A stretch of DNA of 64,000 bases from Lysinibacillus sp. JNUCC-52 (lineage in GTDB: Bacteria > Bacillota > Bacilli > Bacillales_A > Planococcaceae). The stretch spans positions 3,814,001-3,878,000 of the forward strand of contig NZ_CP065546.1 in the NCBI RefSeq assembly GCF_015999545.1, given 5' to 3'. Of this stretch, positions 55,988 to 64,000 are shown in pieces. The notes under the pieces are model-generated. The model was not told the origin of the DNA, did not search any database, and saw nothing but the letters and a program-made list of their open reading frames with translations. How positions within the stretch are numbered: the first letter of the stretch is position 1; each line of letters starts with the position of its first letter. The translations under genes were made by a program, and so were the position numbers.

Positions 55988-57259
55988 ATGAATAAAAATA
56001 GATGGTTAATTGCATTATCTGCGATCGCTATTCACCTTTCAATTGGTGGAGCTTATGCATACAGTGTATACAAGCTGCCGATTGTCACAGAAATGGGATG
56101 GAGTGAAACGAAGGTTACGATTGCCTTTACAATTATGATGGGGCTTGCAGGTTTTTCGGCAGCACTATTTGGTAGTTTAGTAGAAAAAATGGGTCCGCGT
56201 AAATCTGCTATGGTAGCTGCTGTGCTGTTTGGAGCAGGACAAGCAGGAGCAGGTGTTGCGATTTCAATGGATTCAGTAACATTGTACTGGCTAACTTACG
56301 GCTTACTAAGTGGACTTGGTATGGGGATTGGATATATCGCACCTGTATCAACATTAGTTAAATGGTTCCCAGATCGTCGTGGTTTAGCAACTGGTATGGC
56401 TGTACTAGGGTTTGGTTCGGGTGCACTTATTACTGCACCAGTAGCAGCGAACTTAATGGAAGCAGTCGGAATTTCTACAACTTACTTTATTTTAGGGGCA
56501 TGTTACTTCACGTTAATGATTTTAGGGGCTTCATATATAGCACCGCCAAAACCAGGTTATATGCCTGCGAATATGAAAGCGGCTGCAGAAAAAGGCAAAG
56601 AAGTAGTGAAAACAGACTTGGCTGTTATGTCAGCTCGTGAAGCTGTGAAAACAAAGCATTTCTGGATGTTATGGTCTATGCACTTAGTAAATGTTACAGC
56701 GGGTATTATGATGATTTCTGTAGCATCTCCGATGGCACAGGAAATTGTAGGGTTATCAGTTGCGGGTGCCGCAGCAATGGTAGGAGTAATGGGGTTATTC
56801 AATGGTGGTGGCCGATTAATTTGGGCTGCTGTGTCTGATTATATTGGTCGTCCAAACGTTTTTGTTATTTTCTTTACAGCACAACTTATTACATTTATCG
56901 TATTACCACATACGACAAACGTTATTATTTTCCAAGCACTTATTTTCTTAGTAGTTAGTTGTTATGGTGGTGGTTTCTCAAACCTACCTGCATTCGCAAG
57001 TGATTTATTTGGTACGAAACAACTTGGGGTCATCCATGGTTATTTACTGACAACTTGGTCATTAGGTGGTGTATTTGGTCCACTTCTAGTGAGTGGTATT
57101 AGAAATGCTTATGACAGTTACATTCCTGTCTTTTATATTTTTGCAGGGTTAATTGCCATTTCATTCATTATTGCAATAACATTACGTGCTGATGTACGTA
57201 AACAAACAGCGTTAAAAGCAGCATCACAAAAAGTTGGAGACGTCTCCGCTACACGATAA
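55988..57259 (+). CDS. MFS transporter, OFA (oxalate:formate antiporter) family
   Basis: 423 residues, 12 helices. Typical start (LIALSAIAIHLSIGGAYAYS, VYKLPIVTEMGWSET) and GFSAALFGSLVEKMGPRKSA motif A region; SGLGMGIGYIAPVSTLVKWF and PDRRGLATGMAVLGFGSGAL are OFA hallmarks. Exchanges small carboxylates; the real substrate in Bacillales members is mostly unknown. RBS AGAGGGGAGA, spacing 11. Confidence 0.9.
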   Translation: MNKNRWLIALSAIAIHLSIGGAYAYSVYKLPIVTEMGWSETKVTIAFTIMMGLAGFSAALFGSLVEKMGPRKSAMVAAVLFGAGQAGAGVAISMDSVTLYWLTYGLLSGLGMGIGYIAPVSTLVKWFPDRRGLATGMAVLGFGSGALITAPVAANLMEAVGISTTYFILGACYFTLMILGASYIAPPKPGYMPANMKAAAEKGKEVVKTDLAVMSAREAVKTKHFWMLWSMHLVNVTAGIMMISVASPMAQEIVGLSVAGAAAMVGVMGLFNGGGRLIWAAVSDYIGRPNVFVIFFTAQLITFIVLPHTTNVIIFQALIFLVVSCYGGGFSNLPAFASDLFGTKQLGVIHGYLLTTWSLGGVFGPLLVSGIRNAYDSYIPVFYIFAGLIAISFIIAITLRADVRKQTALKAASQKVGDVSATR

Positions 57260-57291
57260 TTTTCACTTTCAATTCGCACTTGAAGGTATTG

Positions 57292-57335
57292 CCGTATTAG
57301 TGTCATTTCGCATATGACACTGATGCGGTTTTTAT
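57292..57335 (+). terminator. Terminator after the OFA gene
   Basis: AGTGTCAT/ATGACACT core stem extended by CCG..AT/GAT..CGG, then TTTTTA. The remaining bases to 57600 show no further element. Confidence 0.8.
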
Positions 57336-57617
57336 TTGTAGTCATTGTTATACAACACTCGATTAATCTTCGTCTAACATATAACAGCTGTTTGTTGATG
57401 TCAATAACATTATGGTAAATAAAGTGATTTTGGTACTAAAAGAGAATTTTTGCAACGATATTCTTTTCTTGATGACAGCACATACCTGTGAAAATAATCA
57501 AAAATATAGTAAATGAATGTGTTCGCTACGATTCATATGGAAAGTGATAATGACTAGGTGAATCTTTTCGTGGCATGTAACGTATATAAGGTAAAGAAAG
57601 CAGAGGAGGAGATGTAC

Positions 57618-58310
57618 ATGGGGAAGTATTCATTAAACGACTTTATAAGCACGACACAACAAAATGATCATGTAAACGAATATTTTGAGTTAGAAACGGA
57701 ACGTGTACTAGAGGTAAACTTAGATGGTGAAGTCTGGTCGAAAATGGGGGCTATGATTTCATACATAGGCGACATTAAGTTTGAACGGGAACGTGTATTG
57801 GAGCATGGTCTATCCAAGATGTTTAAAAAAGCACTGACAGGTGAAGGCACGCAACTGATGAAAGCAAAAGGGAAGGGGCGTCTCTATTTAGCGGATCAAG
57901 GAAAAAAGGTGACCATTTTTGATTTGAAGGGTGAAAGTATTTGCGTAAACGGTAATGACTTATTGGCATTTGAACCTACGATAAATTGGGATATTCAATT
58001 AATGCGTAAAATGGCTGGTATTATGTCTGGTGGTTTATTTAATGTCACTTTACAAGGAACAGGTAAGGTAGCTATCACAACTCATTTCGAGCCATTGACA
58101 TTATTAGTAAAGCCAGGAGAGACGGTTTATACAGATCCACATGCTACAGTAGCGTGGTCAGGTAATTTAACACCTGAGTTTAAAACAGATATTAGCTTCC
58201 GTACGTTTATTGGACGTGGAAGTGGTGAATCAATTCAAATGGCTTTCTCAGGAGAAGGATTTGTCATCATACAACCATATGAAGAGGTCTATTTGTCTAG
58301 CGAAAGTTAA
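57618..58310 (+). CDS. AIM24-family protein
   Basis: 230 residues of the AIM24/TIGR00266 fold (beta-rich): WSKMGAMISYIGDIKFERE, GKGRLYLADQGKKVTIFD, GGLFNVTLQGTGKVAITTHF, TDPHATVAWSGNL. Start 57618 is 7 bases after AGAGGAGGAG; the earlier in-frame ATG at 57612 touches it. The bacterial role is not established; yeast AIM24 is mitochondrial. Single-gene unit. Confidence 0.88.
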   Translation: MGKYSLNDFISTTQQNDHVNEYFELETERVLEVNLDGEVWSKMGAMISYIGDIKFERERVLEHGLSKMFKKALTGEGTQLMKAKGKGRLYLADQGKKVTIFDLKGESICVNGNDLLAFEPTINWDIQLMRKMAGIMSGGLFNVTLQGTGKVAITTHFEPLTLLVKPGETVYTDPHATVAWSGNLTPEFKTDISFRTFIGRGSGESIQMAFSGEGFVIIQPYEEVYLSSES

Positions 58311-58357
58311 AGAGGCGCTACAGAAAAACAGTTTTTTTGTGGAAAAGAAGATAGGAT

Positions 58358-58399
58358 AAAAAAGTGTTAGAATGACTGCAATCAATCTAACACTTTTTT
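58358..58399 (+). terminator. Terminator after the AIM24 gene
   Basis: AAAAAGTGTTAGA/TCTAACACTTTTTT around a 14-base loop. Confidence 0.85.
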
Positions 58400-58403
58400 G
58401 CTT

Positions 58404-58537
58404 TACCGTTGATGTCCGCTACGGCGGTGCTTTCCGCGGGCACCCACGTAAGCCACAACCCTCGCTAACGCGCGGATTGTTGTGTCTTATGTTGCGTGCG
58501 TTCCCGCAGGAGTCACCGCCTTCGCTACCATCAACTA
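58404..58537 (+). repeat. Large palindromic repeat, copy 7
   Basis: GTTGATG..CATCAAC ends; core GGTGCTTTCCGCGGGCACCC, GTAAGCCACAACCCTCGCT, AACGCGCGGATTGTTGTGTC, GCGTTCCCGCAGGAGTCACC. Confidence 0.88.
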
Positions 58538-58611
58538 GTACACGTTGCTAATTTATTACTCTTGCAAAAGAAAAAATTGTTGATCTCAGACAATCTACCA
58601 TTTTTTTGCTT

Positions 58612-58741
58612 TACCGTTGATGTCCGCTACGGCGGTGCTTTCCGCGGGCACACCGTAAGCCGCAACCCTCTCTAACGCGCGGATTGTTGTGTCTTACGTT
58701 GCGTGTGTTCCCGCAGGAGTGACCGCTCTCTACAATCAACG
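58612..58741 (+). repeat. Large palindromic repeat, copy 8
   Basis: Nearly identical to copy 7, including TTTTTTGCTTTACCGTTGAT before it; a tandem duplicate 208 bases downstream. Confidence 0.88.
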
Positions 58742-58811
58742 AATGCTTTCTTCTAAAGTAGTTTAAAGTTTTGTTCCGACTACTTTGTCGTGCCAATTTG
58801 AATCGAGTCAT

Positions 58812-60062
58812 TTAAAATGCGGCGTTCATACCTGCAATTCTTCCAGTAACAAGCGCAGACGTAATGTTGTAGCCGCCTGTATAGCCATGAATATCTAAAA
58901 TTTCTCCACAGAAAAACAACCCTGATTTTTTCTTGGATGCCATCGTTTTTGGTTCGATTTCTTTTACAGAGACGCCACCACCTGTAACGAATGCTTTGTC
59001 GAGAGATTGCGTACCACTAACAGTCATTGTGAAATTGACGAGTAGATGTGCTAGTGCACGGATTTTTTCTTGAGATAATTCAGTGCCAGTCACTTGAACA
59101 TCGATGCTTGCACGGTCACATAAGAATAGTAGCCAGCGTTCTGGTGCGACACCTTTCCACACATTTTTCACGGCCTTTTTCGGTTCTTCTTTAATAAGTT
59201 TATTTAAATATTGCAGACAAGTTTCTTCATTGTAGTCTACGAGTGTTTGAATACGCATTGTGACAGGCTCGTAACCTGTTTTCATCAATTCCTTAACAAC
59301 GAATTGACTACAGCGTAAAACGGCAGGACCGCTTAATCCAAAATGCGTAAAGAGCATATCCATTTGATGTGTGACAAGCGACTTGCCTTTTTTATTGAGA
59401 ACGGAAACTGCAACATCTCGTAATGCTAGTCCTTGGAGCTCTCTCGTTTGAATAAAGTCCTCCTTCGATAAAATCGGTACTTCTGTTGGGAATAGCGTTG
59501 TTACATTATGACCAGCTCGCTCAGCCCAAGGATAGCCATCACCTGTTGAACCTGTTTGCGGCACTGCCTTCCCTCCAACTGCAACAACAACAGCTTCACA
59601 GCGAACTTCTGTACCGTCTGCTAAACGCACACCAAGAATCTTTTCCTCATCCATTAGTAGCTTGTTAACAGGTGTATTTAAGCGGACTTCAACATGTAGT
59701 CGCTGCAATTGACGGATAAGGGCATCGACGACATCTTGTGCGCGGTTTGACACAGGGAACATACGACCATGATCTTCTTCTTTTAATGCAACACCTAGAC
59801 CTTCGAAAAAGGTAATAATATCTTCGTTGTTATAAACAGTAAAAGGACTATATAAGAAACGACCATTGCCAGGAATATGTTTAACAATTTCTTCAACAGA
59901 GAGTCTGTTCGTCACGTTACAACGCCCTCCACCAGAGATTGCTAGCTTTTTACCAAGCTTTGTCCCTTTTTCAAGTAGTAAAACTTTCTTTTTTCGTTCT
60001 CCAGCCGCAATAGCAGCCATTAATCCAGAGGGGCCACCACCGATAACGATTACATCATACAT
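58812..60062 (-). CDS. ytfP: FAD-dependent oxidoreductase, HI0933/BaiN family (YtfP)
   Basis: 416 residues, flavoprotein with N-terminal Rossmann motif [33 protein letters not shown] (family signature), and C-terminal [20 protein letters not shown]. The physiological substrate is unknown in Bacillus. RBS GAAAGTGAG is weak. Divergent from asnB, as its counterpart is near asnB-murJ genes elsewhere. Confidence 0.9.
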   Translation of the reverse strand: MYDVIVIGGGPSGLMAAIAAGERKKKVLLLEKGTKLGKKLAISGGGRCNVTNRLSVEEIVKHIPGNGRFLYSPFTVYNNEDIITFFEGLGVALKEEDHGRMFPVSNRAQDVVDALIRQLQRLHVEVRLNTPVNKLLMDEEKILGVRLADGTEVRCEAVVVAVGGKAVPQTGSTGDGYPWAERAGHNVTTLFPTEVPILSKEDFIQTRELQGLALRDVAVSVLNKKGKSLVTHQMDMLFTHFGLSGPAVLRCSQFVVKELMKTGYEPVTMRIQTLVDYNEETCLQYLNKLIKEEPKKAVKNVWKGVAPERWLLFLCDRASIDVQVTGTELSQEKIRALAHLLVNFTMTVSGTQSLDKAFVTGGGVSVKEIEPKTMASKKKSGLFFCGEILDIHGYTGGYNITSALVTGRIAGMNAAF

Positions 60063-60143
60063 ATATGTGAACTCACTTTCTTTTCATTTTTAGGAACTTT
60101 TCCTATTATACATGAAGTCTATATAGAGGGCGGCTACTTTACA

Positions 60144-60172
60144 TTGAAAATTATCATAAAGTGCATTATAAT
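60144..60172 (+). promoter_or_regulatory. asnB promoter
   Basis: TTGAAA, 17-base spacer, perfect TATAAT; transcript would begin about 80 bases before the asnB start. Confidence 0.75.
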
Positions 60173-60260
60173 TTTTTATCTATAATGACAGCATGAAATG
60201 AATGGCTATTCGTGCTATGATGGTAGTGGTTATGCACTAAATTATGAGGTGAAAAAATAG

Positions 60261-62108
60261 ATGTGCGGATTTATTGGCTATATTAATGGAACAAATGTGA
60301 TTGATCATCACCAAACAATTGAAAATATGATGAATACGATTATTCACCGTGGACCAGACAGTGGTGGTATTCATAGTGACGATAAAGTAACGTTAGGTTT
60401 CCGTCGTTTAAGTATTATTGACTTATCTGACGTGGCAAATCAACCTCTTTATAGCCCAGATGGGGACATCGTGCTTGTTTTCAATGGGGAGATATATAAT
60501 TTCCAAGAGTTACGTGAAGACCTACAAGCAAAAGGTCATACGTTTAAAACGAAATCAGATAGTGAAGTATTAATTTTCGGCTATATTCAGTACGGTGTAG
60601 AATTCGTCAAACAGCTTCGCGGAATGTTCGCATTTTGTATTTGGGATAAAAAGAATGATTTACAATTTATCGCACGTGATGGCTTTGGCATTAAACCGTT
60701 GTACTATACTGAAAATACAACGGATGGAACATTTATTTTTGGTTCAGAAATAAAATCTTTCATGCCACATCCAGCTTTTATTAAAGAATTAAACAAAAAT
60801 GCATTACGTCCTTATTTAACATTCCAGTATTCTTCAATGGACGAAACATTCTTTAAAGGTGTGTACAAATTACCACCAGCGCACTATATGGTCATTCAAA
60901 ATGGAAAAAAACAAATTGTGCAATATTGGGATAAAAAATTCCATGCGAAAGAAGCGCCAATTGAAAAATATGTGGAAGATATTCGTTCAACAGTGAAAGA
61001 ATCTGTAGACGCCCACCAAATTAGTGATGTAAAGGTTGGTTCTTTCTTATCTGGCGGTATTGACTCAAGTTACATTACATCATTACTACGCCCTGATAAA
61101 TCATTCTCTGTCGGTTTTTCTGACTATGAAGATATGTTCAATGAAACAAACTTAGCAAAAGATTTATCAGATACATTAAATATTCAAAACGAGCGTAAAT
61201 ATATTTCAGCGGATGAATGTTTTGAAGCATTACCGAAAATTCAGTGGCATATGGATGAGCCGCAATCAAACCCATCTTCTGTACCGCTTTACTTCCTATC
61301 TGAGCTAGCAGCGAAGGATGTAACAGTAGTCCTTTCAGGTGAAGGCGCGGATGAAATATTCGGTGGCTATTCTTGGTACCAAAACTCTGGTAGAATGCAA
61401 AAATACGAGAAGGTGCCATTTGGTATTCGTAAAGCATTGCGCGGTGTTGCAGAAGCATTACCTAAAAACCAATACACACATTTCCTAGTTAAGGGCGGTC
61501 AAACGGTAGAAGAACGTTTTATTGGGGAAGCGGTTGTTTGGGATGAAGAAGATGCTTTAAATGTGCTAAAGCCTGACTACAAAAACGGTCCTTCTGTCAA
61601 AACGATTACAAAGCGTATTTATGATGAAGTACCTGGTGATGATGATATTACTAAAATGCAGTATTTAGATTTGAATTTGTGGATGCCTGGTGATATTTTA
61701 TTAAAGGCTGATAAAATGAGTATGGCGCATTCAATTGAATTGCGTGTACCGTTTTTAGACAAAGAAGTAATGGAATTAGCAAAAGATATTCCATCAAAAT
61801 ATCGTGTAAATGATATTGATACGAAATATGTGCTTCGTCAAGCAGCACATCAGGAGTTACCAGAAGAATGGGCAAAGCGTCCAAAGCTTGGTTTCCCTGT
61901 ACCAATTCGCCACTGGTTGCGTGAAGAAAAGTATTACAATATGGTGAAGGACATGTTTACAACTGACTTCGCTAATGAATTTTTCGATACGAAACAATTA
62001 GTTGGTTATTTAGATGAACATTATGAAGGCAAAGCAAATCGTGGTCGCTATATTTGGACAGCTTATGTGTTCTTAGTATGGTATAAACAATTCTTTGTTG
62101 ATATGTAA
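60261..62108 (+). CDS. asnB: Asparagine synthase (glutamine-hydrolysing)
   Basis: 615 residues. N-terminal glutaminase with nucleophile Cys2 (MCGFIGYI), MNTIIHRGPDSGG, FRRLSIIDLSD, FNGEIYNFQEL; C-terminal synthetase with PP-loop SFLSGGIDSSYITSLL and SGEGADEIFGGYSWY. Converts aspartate + Gln + ATP to asparagine. Members of this family also amidate cell-wall meso-DAP (B. subtilis AsnB), so a peptidoglycan role is possible. GAGGTGAAAAAATAG serves as RBS. Confidence 0.92.
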   Translation: MCGFIGYINGTNVIDHHQTIENMMNTIIHRGPDSGGIHSDDKVTLGFRRLSIIDLSDVANQPLYSPDGDIVLVFNGEIYNFQELREDLQAKGHTFKTKSDSEVLIFGYIQYGVEFVKQLRGMFAFCIWDKKNDLQFIARDGFGIKPLYYTENTTDGTFIFGSEIKSFMPHPAFIKELNKNALRPYLTFQYSSMDETFFKGVYKLPPAHYMVIQNGKKQIVQYWDKKFHAKEAPIEKYVEDIRSTVKESVDAHQISDVKVGSFLSGGIDSSYITSLLRPDKSFSVGFSDYEDMFNETNLAKDLSDTLNIQNERKYISADECFEALPKIQWHMDEPQSNPSSVPLYFLSELAAKDVTVVLSGEGADEIFGGYSWYQNSGRMQKYEKVPFGIRKALRGVAEALPKNQYTHFLVKGGQTVEERFIGEAVVWDEEDALNVLKPDYKNGPSVKTITKRIYDEVPGDDDITKMQYLDLNLWMPGDILLKADKMSMAHSIELRVPFLDKEVMELAKDIPSKYRVNDIDTKYVLRQAAHQELPEEWAKRPKLGFPVPIRHWLREEKYYNMVKDMFTTDFANEFFDTKQLVGYLDEHYEGKANRGRYIWTAYVFLVWYKQFFVDM

Positions 62109-62116
62109 CATAGAAG

Positions 62117-62162
62117 TAGCAGTTCAAAGAATCTATTTGATTTTTTGAACCGCTATTTTTTT
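62117..62162 (+). terminator. asnB terminator
   Basis: TAGCAGTTCAAA pairs with TTTGAACCGCTA (one G-T), 14-base loop, then TTTTTTT. Confidence 0.85.
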
Positions 62163-62362
62163 GGCAATGTACTAGTAATTTGACATCAATCTAACCTAGG
62201 GAAGCTAGAGATGTTTGATTCAAAAATTTTTCAGTGTAATTATGCATCTGTTTTCTTTTAAATATGTTAAGATAACAGTTGGTTTACTTATTTATTGTTT
62301 CAAAAGTGGTGATGCATTATCACTTATAAAGGCTTGATTTTACTAATGAATGGATGGATACG

Positions 62363-63976
62363 ATGTCCAATTTAATGAAAGGTACTGCGATATTAACATT
62401 AGGGATGTTTTTATCCAAGGTACTTGGATTAATTTATGTTTTCCCCTTTTATGCGATTGTTGGGCAGGAAAATATCGCACTGTATCAATATGCATATATT
62501 CCTTACTCAATTATGCTGGCAATAGCCATCTCGGGAGCTCCCATCGCTGTTTCTAAATTTGTTTCCAAATATAATGCAATGGGAGATTATCAATCAGGAC
62601 GCAAGCTGATGAAGTCAGGCATACTCATTATGATGATTACGGGTATTGCCTCATTTGCTGCCCTCTTTATACTTGCAACACCGATTGGTGAGCTTGTAAT
62701 AAAAAGTGATGAACAGAAATTTTCAGTTGAGCAAATTGCTTCTGTTATACGTTGGGTAAGTTTTGCGCTTATTGTTGTGCCATTTATGAGTTTATGGCGT
62801 GGCTTCTTCCAAGGCTATGACAAAATGGAACCAACAGCAATCTCGCAGTTAGTGGAGCAAATTGTCCGAATTGTTGTGTTATTAGGCGGTTCTTTCTTAG
62901 TAGTAGTTGTATTTAATGGCAAACCTGAAACAGCAGTTTCCTTTGCTGTTTTTGCAGCATTTATCGGGGCAATTGGTGGATTAATGGTGCTCTATTACTA
63001 TTGGAAAAAATACCAGCCTGAATTTAATTTATTGCGTAGTCAAAGTATTACTTCAACACAGCTACCAATGTCTAATATTTATAAAGAGGTCATCACGTAT
63101 TCAATTCCTATGGTGTTTGTAGGGGTTGCCAATCCATTATTTCAATTAGTGGATATGCTAACGTTTAACGGTGCGATGAGTTCAATTGGCTTAGCGAAAG
63201 TTACAGATGAATATTTATCGATGATCAACTTTACAACACATAAAGTTGTGATTATTCCAGTTATGCTAGCAACAGGATTTTCAAGTGCGCTAGTGCCGAC
63301 GATAACAAAATACTTTACACAGGGTGAGTATTTATCATTACGTCATGCGATGGATAAAACGTATCAAGTGTTAATTTTCATTACATTACCAGCCGTTGTG
63401 GGTATTTCATTATTAGCAAATGAAATATACTTTATGCTTTACTCAGAAAGTGAAATGGGTGCAGCAATTTTAGCCCATTATGCGCCAGTAGCGATTTTAT
63501 TTGCGTTGTTCCAAGTAACGGCTGCACTATTACAAGGTATCGACTTTCAAAAATGGATTGTCTTAAGCTTACTATCTGGTATTTTAGTAAAGCTAGCACT
63601 TAACATACCGTTAATTCGTTGGCTAGAAGCAGATGGAGCCATTTTTGCAACAGCGATTGGCTACAGTGTCTCCATTATTATTAACATGTTAATCCTTAGA
63701 AAAACGCTTAATTATAAATCAGAAATGGTATTGCGCCGTGTCATGCTGATTACGCTTTTAACAGCTGCGATGGCGGTAAGTGTATTAATCGTCCATAAGC
63801 TATTAGAACTTATTATGGGACCAGTAGATGGTAAATTCTCTGCGCTCGTATACTCTATTATTTGTGCGGCAGTGGGTATAGCTGTTTATGGATATTTATC
63901 ATTACGCCTAGGCTTAGCACAAAAATTACTTGGTGAGCGATTGACACGTATTACAAGTAAATTTGGATTTAAATAG
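62363..63976 (+). CDS. murJ: Lipid II flippase MurJ (YtgP type, MOP family)
   Basis: 537 residues, 14 helices; polysaccharide-flippase fold: KGTAILTLGMFLSKVLGLIY, APIAVSKFVSKYNAMGDYQS, SLWRGFFQGYDKMEPTAISQ. Flips lipid II for peptidoglycan; in B. subtilis YtgP is the MurJ, sharing the step with Amj. Start 62363 is preferred because YtgP proteins begin about MSNLMKGT; the ATG at 62354 is the alternative and neither has a strong RBS. The next gene starts 8 bases after the stop. Confidence 0.88.
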   Translation: MSNLMKGTAILTLGMFLSKVLGLIYVFPFYAIVGQENIALYQYAYIPYSIMLAIAISGAPIAVSKFVSKYNAMGDYQSGRKLMKSGILIMMITGIASFAALFILATPIGELVIKSDEQKFSVEQIASVIRWVSFALIVVPFMSLWRGFFQGYDKMEPTAISQLVEQIVRIVVLLGGSFLVVVVFNGKPETAVSFAVFAAFIGAIGGLMVLYYYWKKYQPEFNLLRSQSITSTQLPMSNIYKEVITYSIPMVFVGVANPLFQLVDMLTFNGAMSSIGLAKVTDEYLSMINFTTHKVVIIPVMLATGFSSALVPTITKYFTQGEYLSLRHAMDKTYQVLIFITLPAVVGISLLANEIYFMLYSESEMGAAILAHYAPVAILFALFQVTAALLQGIDFQKWIVLSLLSGILVKLALNIPLIRWLEADGAIFATAIGYSVSIIINMLILRKTLNYKSEMVLRRVMLITLLTAAMAVSVLIVHKLLELIMGPVDGKFSALVYSIICAAVGIAVYGYLSLRLGLAQKLLGERLTRITSKFGFK

Positions 63977-63984
63977 GAGGAACT

Positions 63985-64000
63985 ATGCGTTTAGATAAAT
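63985..64000 (+). CDS. Probable pseudouridine synthase, 5' end only
   Basis: ATG after AGGAGGAACT encodes MRLDK before the window ends. MRLDK-x-L is how RsuA/RluB-type enzymes begin, and such a gene follows ytgP in B. subtilis. Only five codons are seen. Confidence 0.45.

Noticed and set aside
59082..59095. GTGCCAGTCACTTG inside ytfP resembles the short REP element
   Set aside because: It lacks the AATTGT part, falls in the middle of a well-conserved coding region without an insertion, and codes an expected helix region.

Overview
The window comes from a low-GC, Gram-positive, endospore-former-type Bacillales chromosome, most likely Lysinibacillus or a close relative. The evidence is the gene order men(F)DHBE, yidD, ytkD, pckA, metK, ytoA, ytpA, ytqAB, leuS, ytfP, asnB and a YtgP-type murJ, which follows the yt* region of Bacillus subtilis, together with AGGAGG ribosome binding sites, GTG starts, an S-box and a T-box. 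The genus is inferred from gene content and codon style; no database was searched. I see no rRNA, tRNA, CRISPR array or prophage.

Layout. 1-5.9 kb: menaquinone operon (menF is cut by the window edge). 6-9.9 kb: secreted transglutaminase-like protein, Zur-controlled zinc lipoprotein, yidD and two tiny membrane proteins. 9.9-14.7 kb: LctP-family permease divergent from an XRE-cupin regulator, the Nudix gene ytkD, and two alpha/beta hydrolases. 14.8-23.9 kb: pckA, S-box-controlled metK, ytoA, ytpA, an alanine/glycine symporter and ytqAB. 24.1-28.3 kb: an MFS gene, an ArsR-SulP pair and a RAYT transposase. 28.5-34.8 kb: T-box-controlled leuS, a chemoreceptor, and an ECF sigma/anti-sigma pair. 34.9-45.8 kb: an accessory-looking locus with an Opp/Dpp-type ABC importer, a two-component system, a LeuT-like permease, a divergent binding protein and two paralogous amidohydrolases. 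46-55.1 kb: DMT permease, and a TRAP dicarboxylate importer with its own DctB-DctS-DctR-like sensing module and an MFS permease. 56-64 kb: OFA-type MFS, AIM24 protein, ytfP, asnB, murJ and the first bases of a probable pseudouridine synthase gene.

The most distinctive signal between genes is repeats. A ~130-base GC-rich imperfect palindrome occurs eight times. A short element (core GAGTGACAGGCAC) occurs about eleven times, flanks the RAYT gene, brackets three copies of the palindrome, and has apparently run into the 3' ends of two transporter genes. This looks like a REP/RAYT-type system in a Firmicute. The other candidate system is the 34.9-45.8 kb locus: the importer carries its own sensor pair, the divergent substrate-binding gene has two 17-base direct repeats 20 bases apart just where an activator should bind, and both amidohydrolases lack the glutamate that cytosine deaminase uses for catalysis.

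Limits: functions come from motifs and remembered families, hairpins were paired by eye, and promoters are given only where hexamers are convincing.
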